Assembly: GCA_949825045.1 (NCBI GenBank)
Contig: OX463827.1
Location: 5,230,501 to 5,294,500, forward strand
DNA from: Argyresthia goedartella
Taxonomy: Eukaryota > Arthropoda > Insecta > Lepidoptera > Argyresthiidae
Direction of reading: 5' to 3'
DNA length: 64,000 nucleotides
Of the stretch, positions 55,741 to 64,000 are shown in pieces. The notes beneath the pieces were generated by a model. That model was given only the letters and a program-made list of their open reading frames with translations. It searched no databases and was not told the origin of the DNA. Numbering within the stretch: position 1 is the stretch's first letter; each line of letters begins with the position of its first letter. The position numbers were made by a program, and so were the translations under genes.

Positions 55741-56068
55741 TGTCTATGCAATATTTTCATGGCATCGAGCTGATCTGACGATGGAGCGGGAAGGTGGCCA
55801 TGTGATGGGCTCATCAGGTTTGGTTCGTCTTGATAAGTACTTTGGTCCTAGGTGGGTGCCCATAGGATCTCTATAATGATTCGACGCAACCCCATCAAGT
55901 TCTGGCTTGTTTGATTACTCTTAAGAAGTAGTCAAGTTCATTTTTGTAACCAGTAAAATGTTTTTTTCAATGATAAATAGATTTTACTGTATTTCGACAA
56001 ATCCTCTTTCGAGTACCCCGCGGTTCAATCAATACTGAAATTTCACTCAAAATTCATAACATATTGTT
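55741..56068. other. No gene seen
   Basis: Unassigned AT-rich DNA. Confidence 0.4.
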
Positions 56069-56112
56069 ATAGTGCGATATTGTGGAGTTGTTACTCCACA
56101 ATATCGCACTAT
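56069..56112. repeat. Perfect 20-bp hairpin
   Basis: ATAGTGCGATATTGTGGAGT, loop TGTT, then the exact complement. No mismatch in 20 pairs. Confidence 0.95.
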
Positions 56113-56944
56113 CAGCTGTGACACCTATCTCTCATATAAAACAACTGCATTGTAAGGTGAATCAAAGTTCAAAGTTCAATGACCTGAATATTGTGCATGT
56201 ACCAACCAAATGAAATAAGCTCACCAAATATCACTTTTAAGGGCTTATTTTCAATCTTGTTACACTGTAGGGTAACAATAACAATACAATACACTACAAG
56301 TCTGGACTGATCATAGCTACAGGTGGATATTGGAACTGTTCCTATTACTTATCCGTGCCTACTCTGTAGTCTAATTCCCGACCGTGGTTCTTTCAGCCCC
56401 CAAAGGGCAAACAATGATGAAAGAACTGCGCTCTTGCTACCAAAATGAAAGACTTTCCCCTAGGACGGCGTTCCTCCATGCGGGCTCATTAGACAGGTGG
56501 AAACCTGGCTCAGTGCCGTAGCTAACTGACGGCGATACACCGCTCTTCCTTACCTGACGGGGTCTTCCGTAGACCTATGACCTGGTCTCCGACGAACGAT
56601 GAGTCTCAGGCGCGCCTAAGATACCTTCTTACTGCACTACTCCAAGCCAATCTTGGGGTCACCGTCAGGTCAATCTATGTCTTTTCTATAATATAATTAT
56701 GCATGGATATTTCCCAGCGAAACACGCAAATCTCACTATACTATCAACCCTAGTAATCACGATTAATCAGCCCGCGGGCTATCGAACCCATCACGATCAC
56801 AGGGCGTGTAAAACTCCTTGGTTATCCATGAAATATTAATTTATTATAAGTATTTAGTATACAATTATATTCATTAAATATTTTATTTTATTTATTAATA
56901 TTTATGTAAGTACTCGTTTATTACTACTATTACTACCCCTGCTC
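56113..56944. other. No gene recognised
   Basis: 56,380-56,660 is GC-richer and may be part of a repeat or a LINE 5' UTR. 56,762-56,815 (CCCGCGGGCTATCGAACCC) looks like a reversed box B, so a SINE scrap is possible. Confidence 0.35.
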
Positions 56945-57080
56945 TGCAATCAACATTTCCAACTTTAACCTGGTTTTCTGGAAGTGATCTCTTATTAGAG
57001 ATAAGCTCGCCTTTGTACACTATTTATATGTAACTCTTTTTTTATATCATTTGTGTGCAATAAAGGAATTATGAAATATT
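56945..57080 (+). mobile_element. LINE family D 3' tail
   Basis: ACCTGGTTTTCTGGAAGTGA, TTAGAGATAAGCTCGCCTTT, GTGTGCAATAAAGGAATTAT. Next to 57,139-57,348, a 69-codon minus frame with basic composition that I cannot identify. Confidence 0.7.
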
Positions 57081-57719
57081 GTTCAATACGCTTCGACCAG
57101 TCGTGAGGCCGACTCCCAGCCAACAAATTCTTGCGATTCTAAGACGGATTTCTTCCCAACTTCCCGGCACGATTTGAAGGGAAAAATCCAAAACACCATC
57201 GCGATTGCGGCCCGGCAAAATCCGACCGGTTTTTGGATACATACTTCTTTTTAGGCCTGTCTTCCTCTTTTCTATGGTTTGTCGAGTTTTCCGGTATATT
57301 AGGCAAAAGTTTTTGTTCTAACCGCTTTGTGAAATCATCGTTGTTCATTTAGTCACGGTAGTAGCCAGTTTTTGTGTTAGCTTTGAACATTAGGAGTGCG
57401 CAATCTACAAATCGGTTTTCTCTTCCATCAACGAATCGCTAATTTTTTCTCCCATATCCATAGCCAACACCTTTTTACGGTATAATAGGTACGGATCCAT
57501 CTACACCCAAATTGTCCTTTATAATTTGACTTAATATGTGTCACTTCCTTCACCATTCAAATCACAATTAGCGGCAGCCATATTTTTTTCATAGTTGGAA
57601 TTTCTTTCCGCTCTGTATATGTCATCTTACGGTGACATTGTCACCTAAAAGCACAAAAGCACTAAAAAGCACAAACCAAGCAGATTATTGAAATCTGATA
57701 AAATGATTACAGTACAGTG
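57081..57719. other. No gene recognised
   Basis: Holds the unidentified 69-codon minus frame (57,348-57,139; starts MNNDDFTKRLEQKLLPN) without conserved features. Confidence 0.35.
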
Positions 57720-57796
57720 TTAAATTAAATTTAAATGCAGGCGGGACCAACTTAATGTAATAAGCTGAACTCAGCTGGCATTTAAATTTAATTTAA
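57720..57796. repeat. 77-bp palindrome with 19-bp arms
   Basis: TTAAATTAAATTTAAATGC and its exact complement at 57,778-57,796. Confidence 0.85.
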
Positions 57797-58734
57797 TTTA
57801 ATTAGTATGCTGTAATAATTAAGGCAATTTTCATAGACGTCAAAACTAACCATAGATTCGTTTTTCATAGATAAGTTGAGTTTTGTTTGTAGCCTGCGGA
57901 ATTAGCAAACACTCACCTTTGTTTACAATCTTTTAATTACTCAACGACCCAATCCAATGTTTATTCATCGCGATTTTGACTCTCAAGCCATGGTAATACA
58001 ATTCAAAACCTATTCTTATAAGCTACTTGTTAGTTTTAATTGTTATAGAGATCTAAAAAATAACTTGGGAAATCTTTCGTCTTTCCTCCCCAACAGTACT
58101 CAAACGAAATAAAAAAGATACTAAGTGAGTGTAGAAATAGGAGCATGTTTTCACAGAACCTAGGTTGAGTTAACAAGGGTGCAGTCTTGCGGCGGGCAGA
58201 CTCAAAGGACGCGGAGCCATCTCAGATGACTGGGCAGAGGCACCTTGCAGCAGGGCTGCCGACACTTGACGTGCATGACACCAAATTGTTCACAATTAGT
58301 AAGTAAGTAAGTGCCTTATGTTATGAGTTATGACCCATAGCACACGGATCTACAGGAAATAAACTAAAGCGGTTTGTAACTGGTAACCATGGAAACAAAC
58401 AAAACAAAACTTAACTGAAGCTCGATTTAAAAAATGTATAAAGCACACTTTATGCACAAAGGCCTACTACAAAATTAACGACTTTTTACAAGACCCCGAT
58501 ATCTGGCATTAAACCAGTTCACTGCACCCTATTTATTATGTACTGTGTAATAATTAGGCACCTACTCAATGTTATGTTATGCTTGCTTGATTATGTTATG
58601 ACGTTCATTAAGTCTCAATTGTGTGCTATTATGAATAAAAATATTTGAACTGAATTTAACTGAACTGGAAACGAAGCATAAACGGTCCTCAGCCAGTAAC
58701 ATAATGTTGGGCGTCCTATTTGGTTATATTATAG
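57797..58734. other. No gene; small LINE F1-like scrap
   Basis: 57,964-58,010 is copy 3 of the short CATGGTAATA repeat. 58,045-58,135 (GAGATCTAAAAAATAACTTG, TCCTCCCCAACAGTACTC) resembles the F1 3' UTR. Confidence 0.4.
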
Positions 58735-59060
58735 GTTCCGAATGAAGGCAATAAGTCTGTGGATCGCGCTAACCCCGCCGCTGCCCGCGCGCCTGCAGGG
58801 ACAGTCCATCTCTCTTCATCTTTAAAAACCGTTTAAAGGAGCATTATCTTTCTCTTTCATAGGGTTTAATCTATATTATTTTTTATGTAGGTACTTCTAT
58901 CTGCAGTACATGTAGTAGTTTAGTGAAAATACTTATTTGTGGTTGTGCACATAGGCCTACCTGTCACTGCTATTAAATTTATCCTTTCCATTTTGGATTT
59001 GCTGGAAGGAATCCCTTATTTGAGATAAGCTTGCCTTTGTAAATGTCTTTTCTATCTAGT
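58735..59060 (+). pseudogene. LINE family D end: C-terminal codons and 3' UTR
   Basis: LQGQSISLHL, a stop, KPFKGALSFSF corresponds to the RDSPSLFIFKNRL block, followed by a UTR ending GATTTGCTGGAAGGAATCCC and GAGATAAGCTTGCCTTTGTA. This copy ties the orphan tails at 29.7, 49.3, 55.6 and 56.9 kb to the LINE D coding family. Confidence 0.6.
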
Positions 59061-59198
59061 GACACAAAGAAAACATAGTCAGTAACTTACATACCACATT
59101 GATCCAGTAACGAGTAGGTACATCCATAGCTGTAACATTGTTAAGTGTTTTCATCTTTTCACGTTAATAGTAGTTTATGTGACTGATATGATAATATC

Positions 59199-59552
59199 AC
59201 TCGAGAGTTTTAATGCCCAATTATGTACAGTTACATACACTAGTTTATCTACACACATATCATAAGCTCTCTTTGAGTGTTCAGGAACCGCATGTTTGAC
59301 CAACATTGTGGCATTGAGTTGTTTAGCTTTTTCTGTAGTACCAACTTCACAGACAATGTAGGGGCGGCACGCAGGCGGGCGTCGGCGTTCGAAATTTGAA
59401 TGTCATAATATGTAGAAAATTTACAAATTATGGTCATAATTTTCAATATTCAGATAAGAAATGAGTTTTCACAAAGTAGTTTAACATTATGCTGATCGTA
59501 ACGTGCGGTTTTTGGACGCAGTAAAGAGTTTATGATACGTGTGTAGATAAAA
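59199..59552. mobile_element. Dispersed repeat family I, copy 2
   Basis: Same as 34,881-35,283 without the internal duplication; about 27-bp inverted repeats start at about 59,243 (TTTATCTACACACATATCAT) and end at about 59,551. Confidence 0.75.
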
Positions 59553-60080
59553 TAATTTTAAATGGTGTCTATATTTCTCTGGCAGCCCTGTGATCTCCTA
59601 AGTGCACGTTATAAGGCGTATTGGGACTCAACAAGTCTGTGAACACGATGGTTGCCGGCTCACCGCCCACAGATGTGTGCACCTTTGTGCAAGGCTTTAT
59701 AATGCAATGGACTGCATAGGAAGCTCTAATAATTACCGCAGTGAAACAGTGTGCGAGGCCAGATGGAAGGATCTTTATAATATTGTTCTTGGGAGAGTCA
59801 CAGTTCAGCTCACTAACGTTCTCGGTGCGTAATCGATCGTGCTTCCTACGCTGATGTTGATATACGATGGTTTCGCAGGTGGCTGACTATTTCTTGTTAT
59901 TAGTGTTGGAAATAGGTTATTACAATAAACATAGACAGGGCTTCCCATAAGTCATGCGTCACGCTTTTTCCTATATGGTCAGGTTACAGAGGTACCAAGT
60001 CAATTGTCATTTAATTATCGAGCAAAATGTATAAACAACATACACATAATAGCACATTAACATTATAGCCGTCACCATAT
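59553..60080. other. No gene recognised
   Basis: A 76-codon plus frame (59,602-59,832) has several Cys/His but no recognised motif. Confidence 0.4.
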
Positions 60081-60360
60081 GATAGTCAAAACCGTTAGTT
60101 CATAAACAGATACTACTATCGACGGCCTGGTTTACTATCTGTCGATAGTAAACCAGGCCGACAGGGTTTAGAATTTACGTTTCTTTTGTTCTTACATGTC
60201 AACCTAATACGAAGAATATTCGGGGGCTTCTCTGCGCTCGCCCCCTCTAGTCCTCACCTAAGCTAACGCAGTGTTTGCCCTGGTATTTCTTTTGTAATTC
60301 AAGTTTAAACTAGTTTACTATTTAACGGTTTTAACCGTTAGTTTAACAACTAACTAACTA
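60081..60360 (+). mobile_element. Small inverted-repeat element, family B ends
   Basis: Left end GATAGTCAAAACCGTTAGTT, right end TTAACGGTTTTAACCGTTAG, core CAACCTAATACGAAG ... CTCACCTAAGCTAACGCAG. Contains an extra perfect hairpin at 60,123-60,160 absent from the 18.3 kb copy. Confidence 0.7.
60123..60160. repeat. Perfect 17-bp hairpin
   Basis: CGGCCTGGTTTACTATC, loop TGTC, exact complement. Confidence 0.95.
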
Positions 60361-60940
60361 AATAATACTTAGACATATCAGAGAAAGTGTAGAACGATTA
60401 CCAAAAATGTGAGAACTCAAAACCGAATATAATGACAAAAATATAGACAAAGTCGTCGAAGAACGAACAAAACTAAAGGAAAAGTCAAACAAGTCACGGG
60501 ACGATAAGAAGAGATCGAGTCCACTCTACAATAAAATTAAGAAAAAATAAGAAATACTTACAAGATTACCGATACCATATTATTGAAGAGGAACTTGATG
60601 CAAGATCATCCGTAAAAAGGGCTAAAAAAGGCTGAATTGTAACACAACTTGGATACCGGCACTGAATAAAAATAAAAATAAAACAGAATCAAATAGGATG
60701 GAAATTATGAAAAAAGCAAAACATTTTTTTCCAATGTTATATGAAATTATCGATACCTAACAATTTCTCACATCCCTACAACGTTCTTTGGAAAATTTTA
60801 TAAAATATATATTGCTTTAAATTGGCCAAAATACACACATTATTTATATTTCTAGGTCTATAGTCAGTGGGATCTGTCTTAACCTAAAAAATTCTACCTA
60901 AGACAATGTCGTCACTTCAATAATATCCTTACATAAACGT
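60361..60940. other. No gene recognised
   Basis: 60,380-60,630 is A-rich on the plus strand with many AAG/GAA codons but no long frame; possibly an old coding remnant. Confidence 0.35.
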
Positions 60941-61290
60941 AAAAACCGGTCAAGTGCGAGTCTAACTCGCGCACGGAGGGTTCCGTACCACCGTACAATG
61001 GTAGGGATGGTGTGAGGTGAATAGTTTGGATTTTACATAGCAAAATGTTGTTTACAAAGTTATTGGCGGCTACTTTCACACTAACCGGTACAATCATAAG
61101 TTTGTATGTGGTATTGAAATAATTGTTGTATAGGAGCCCGCTTAAATATTTATTTTATTCTGTTTTTTAGTGTTTGTTATTATAGCGACAAACAGAAATA
61201 CATCATCTGTGAAAATTTCATCTGTCTAACTATCTCAGTTCATGAGATACAGCCTGGTGGCAGATGGACGGGCGGACGGAACCATAAAAG
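60941..61290 (+). mobile_element. Dispersed repeat family E copy
   Basis: AAAAACCGGTCAAGTGCGAG, GAGGGTTCCGTACCACCGTA, GTTGTTTACAAAGTTATTGG, GATGGACGGGCGGACGGAAC. The 3' terminal hairpin is lost. Confidence 0.75.
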
Positions 61291-61366
61291 GCACTTACGT
61301 GGAGAACTCTGGACTATTATTTAGTCTGATTTGTTCATGTTCCCTGCGAGATTTTTTTCGGGCCGG

Positions 61367-61701
61367 TTTTACTTAAGTACTACCTTCATTTCATTGAAAT
61401 AAGGTGTGCAAACGATAGCTGGTAGTCGCTTTTCTTTTATAATATAAATATAAAATATTTTGCCCACAAACGGTTAAAAAATGACAATATAAGTGACAAT
61501 TCGTGGAAATTTAGCTTGTCTATGGTCTTTTTGACGTTTAGAGAAGCCGATTTTTACGATTCGGTAAAAAAAAACAACTTGATTTTCCAGAAAAACTACG
61601 CATTTCCTCGCAAAAAGAAAAACACTTAGGTGGGAAAAGTGACTACAAGCTATCATTTGGACACCTCATTACAACGAAATGAAAGTAGTTATTAAGTAAA
61701 A
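61367..61701. mobile_element. 335-bp inverted-repeat element (family M), about 60-bp arms
   Basis: TTTTACTTAAGTACTACCTT and ATAGCTGGTAGTC at the left pair with GACTACAAGCTAT and AAGTAGTTATTAAGTAAAA at the right. Non-coding. Confidence 0.85.
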
Positions 61702-62079
61702 TTTTACCCATTTTTCGCAATAATGCACGGCATAGGTTTTCTTTCAACCATAACATTTTAATGGTTTTTACGTGGCAAATATCACAAAATTAGGTACCGA
61801 ATAACACTTTCCGGAAGAAAAATAGGATACAAATCAGTGTCTTGCTAGTGGCATGAGTAGGCAGAACAGCTGTTAGTTGTGTGACACATTTATGTCTTCG
61901 AAGCAGTTCAAGAAAAACAGAGTAGATGTCGCTACCTTATCGTAACCACAATTTATTTCACTGCTCAACTCCTATTTATCACAGCGTGAAGATATGTACT
62001 GCTGATCCGTTGTTTGATCCGTAGCTTTGCGTTGTTGAGCCATTCCTCCCATTGTCTACGATTAACTGATATTGTATTA
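61702..62079. other. No gene seen
   Basis: Unassigned; the 5' limit of the ORF1-only unit that follows is uncertain. Confidence 0.4.
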
Positions 62080-62254
62080 AAGAAAATAGAAGACGAGATC
62101 TCTTCGAGCAAAATCGAAAACTTTAAATGTACACCTAAAAGACCATAGACGAGTTGCAACTGCGACACCTGCACGTACGGACGCTTCCTAGCAGCGTCTG
62201 CGACAATGCCCCGTAACTCAGCGACGACCTAGTTTTCGCAATATCGATACCGCC

Positions 62255-63378
62255 ATGGATGTACCAGCCAAGCGCTCCGAAACCATTTTGGTGAACGAGC
62301 TGCTCGCCTTCATACAACAGAAGCTGGACATGATGGACGAGCTCTCCCTGGAGCAGATCTGCTCGACCAGCTTCAAGGAGGCTGAGATCGCCGCCGCCAA
62401 GAAAGTGCTGCATGAGACCGCCGTCACCACCGTGCGCCTTGTGGCGCGGAGGAACGCAAGCGGGAGGAGGATCTCCAGGAAATCTTCCGGGTGTTCAAGG
62501 AGACCGAACCCGATGACGTCCCGACCTACGTGGCCCGCGACCTCAACAAGCTTCCGCCGGTGACATTTGACCAGGTCGACGTCACCCGGCTGCTGAAGGA
62601 CATCGTGCGGCTGCAGGCTGACGTCACCGAAATCCGAAGCAAGTTGGAGGCTTCGGAAGGCGTCTGTGCTGACCTGAAACGTGAGTTGTCAGTATTGCGT
62701 CAGGTTGATAGGTTGCTGCCGACAAAGCGAATCGTCGACGTGCGCGATGATAACACGGCGATCACCAACAATGCCAAAACAGCAACTAACCTAATTATCC
62801 GAGTTGCTAAGCCCGCGTTAACAAATATCGCACCGCCTCGTGACATCACGAAGCCGAGTCAACCAGCACCGGATGCGGTTTCTTCTGGAACTTCCAAAAA
62901 ACTGGAACCCCAGAAGGACACGTATGCTGCTGTGTCCCGCCGTGCCCGCCGCCGCCGCCCGCGCCCCGCACCGCCCGCCGCCGAACAACAGAAGCTGCAG
63001 GCTGCGCCGCGCGCGACACCGGCTAGGCCCGCCCGTGGCCCGCCGAACGCGACCGTCGATGGGGAAGGCTTTATCCTGGTCCAAAATAGGAAGCGCCGCT
63101 CCAGACGCAGCCGCAATCAGCGTGGCACAGCCCCCGCCGGTGAGTGCCGCCTCAAAGCTGCCGCTCCCACTACACAGATATACCTTTCCAGGATCGACGT
63201 AAAAATGACCTGCGAGGACGTTAAGCGCCACATCCTGGAAAGGCTGAAGAAAAATCCGCCGTCTGGTTTCAAGGAGTTCCTGTCATTCAAACTTAGGGTG
63301 CCGGCGGACCTGAAGACGATGTTCCTGGCCAAAGGTTACTGGTATCCTTTTCCGACGCTACAGGGAAGTGAAACCTAG
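62255..63378 (+). pseudogene. LINE ORF1 protein, two frameshifts
   Basis: Residues 1-65 are helical and acidic (ETILVNELLAFIQQKLDMMD, EAEIAAAKKVLHE). A single-base-class shift near 62,450 leads into EERKREEDLQEIFRVFKETE and a coiled coil (VTRLLKDIVRLQADVTEIRS, then ADLKRELSVLRQ). A long disordered, proline- and arginine-rich stretch follows (RRARRRRPRPAPPAA), then VDGEGFILVQNRKRRSRR and a folded C-terminal domain (TQIYLSRIDVKMTCEDVKRH, FLSFKLRVP). The listed frame ends LQGSET, but another frame from about 63,338 reads TGILFRRYREVKPRKKIPS, which fits the family end better, so a second shift is likely. Role by family: RNA-binding partner in LINE particles. Confidence 0.75.
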
Positions 63379-63483
63379 GAAGAAAATCCCTAGCTAGGCT
63401 AGTATTTTGAGTTTATTTAAAAAAATATGTATCTTTAGTCTTAAGGTATGTATAGATATGGGTTTTGTAACCTGAAATAAAGA

Positions 63484-63506
63484 TGATTATTATTATTATT
63501 ATTATA
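63484..63506 (+). repeat. (ATT)n tail of the ORF1-only unit
   Basis: Seven ATT units directly after AATAAAGATG. The same type of tail ends SINE-B copies. Confidence 0.85.
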
Positions 63507-64000
63507 GACAATATTTAAGAAACAATCCACAAGCTGAGCAGGTACTGTCAGACGGTAGCCCAGCAACTTTGAACTGATAGTTTTATAAGCAAATGATAAC
63601 TGAAAAGGTCACCGTCTCTTAATTTACTAGAATAATAAAAACATAATCCTCGGAGACAAAAGTAAGACGCTCTTAATACCGCTCTTAAACCTCGCGAAGT
63701 TGAGTGGGCGCGTCGTGGGAACAATCCAGATAATTGTGCGGCTTCTAGTTATTAAAGAAAAAAGTGGGCAAGACCTAGTTCATTGAGGTGAGGGTTCGGC
63801 GGAAAGAAAATAAAAAGAAAAAAAAGAAATACGTATTTAGGATATGTTTTTTGGGGATAGCCCCCTGTCTGAAAAGATTATTCAATAACTGGCTAGTCAT
63901 GGGCTCAACTGTGCCTCTGCCTCCCCGTATGGAAAAACGCGTGACGCTATGTTTTTCTATTGGTGATTTTACAAGGGTAATGACAATGAAATGGAAAAGG
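63507..64000. other. No gene seen
   Basis: A-rich near 63,805-63,830; no frame or repeat recognised. Confidence 0.4.

Larger units (their letters stand above)
62080..63506 (+). mobile_element. ORF1-only LINE derivative (HAL-like)
   Basis: A 5' leader (about 62,080-62,254), an ORF1 (62,255 to 63,378 or 63,398), a short 3' UTR with AATAAAGATG near 63,476 and a (ATT)n tail. Only about 105 bp separate the ORF1 stop from the tail, so ORF2 is absent. It is either an internally deleted LINE copy or a member of an ORF1-only lineage like mammalian HAL1. GC-rich coding part against AT-rich flanks. Confidence 0.7.

Noticed and set aside
57139..57348. 69-codon basic minus-strand frame as a small gene
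   Set aside because: No family recognised, bordered by LINE tails, no second copy.

Overview
The window looks like intergenic or intronic DNA from an insect, most likely a moth or butterfly. It is AT-rich. It holds several tRNA-headed SINE families, CR1-like non-LTR retrotransposons (one with a first ORF resembling the baculovirus/lepidopteran FP25K-type fold), a mariner remnant, many small inverted-repeat elements, and a dispersed repeat carrying the GTGCGAGTCGGACTCG motif that I associate with Lepidoptera. That assignment rests on repeat content recognised from memory, not on a host gene. I found no convincing host protein-coding gene, functional tRNA, rRNA or CRISPR array. Nearly every reading frame with a recognisable family belongs to a broken transposable element.

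Layout: 1-3.7 kb holds LINE remnants. 3.8-8.0 kb is an almost complete but frameshifted LINE (family D type: FP-like ORF1, then endonuclease/reverse transcriptase ORF2). 9.4-13.5 kb is a patchwork of small hairpin elements, SINEs and LINE tails, including a LINE tail inside a SINE. 14.0-17.05 kb is a SINE (family B, minus strand) split by a 2.8 kb 5'-truncated LINE with a GACT target duplication. 18-24 kb holds hairpin elements and dispersed repeats. 24.6-27.3 kb is the longest copy of LINE family F1, and 27.9-29.5 kb is a minus-strand F1 copy broken by a SINE-B and abutting a mariner fragment. 29.9-36.6 kb is mixed SINEs, hairpin elements and LINE tails. 37.7-39.5 kb is an F1-related LINE interrupted by a 793-bp TA-flanked inverted-repeat element. 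41.2-42.2 kb is another LINE C-terminus, followed by a long-armed hairpin element and degenerate tandem repeats.

45,026-48,327 is the most striking object: a complete, minus-oriented LTR retrotransposon with two 131-bp LTRs differing at one base, a 4-bp target duplication, a primer-binding site and a polypurine tract, but no recognisable gag or pol. It is a young-looking non-autonomous (LARD-like) element. 48.6-54.6 kb holds family D LINE pieces, SINEs and a (CA)n block. 55-62 kb is LINE tails, palindromes and inverted-repeat elements. 62.1-63.5 kb is an ORF1-only LINE derivative ending in (ATT)n.

How the parts relate: the SINEs (A, B, C) and non-coding elements must use proteins made elsewhere. 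SINE-B, SINE-C and the ORF1-only unit share an ATT-rich 3' tail, and the family F1 LINEs share a TATTGAC-rich tail, which hints at which LINE machinery moves which passenger. Nested insertions (LINE in SINE, SINE in LINE, DNA element in LINE) give a relative order of events.
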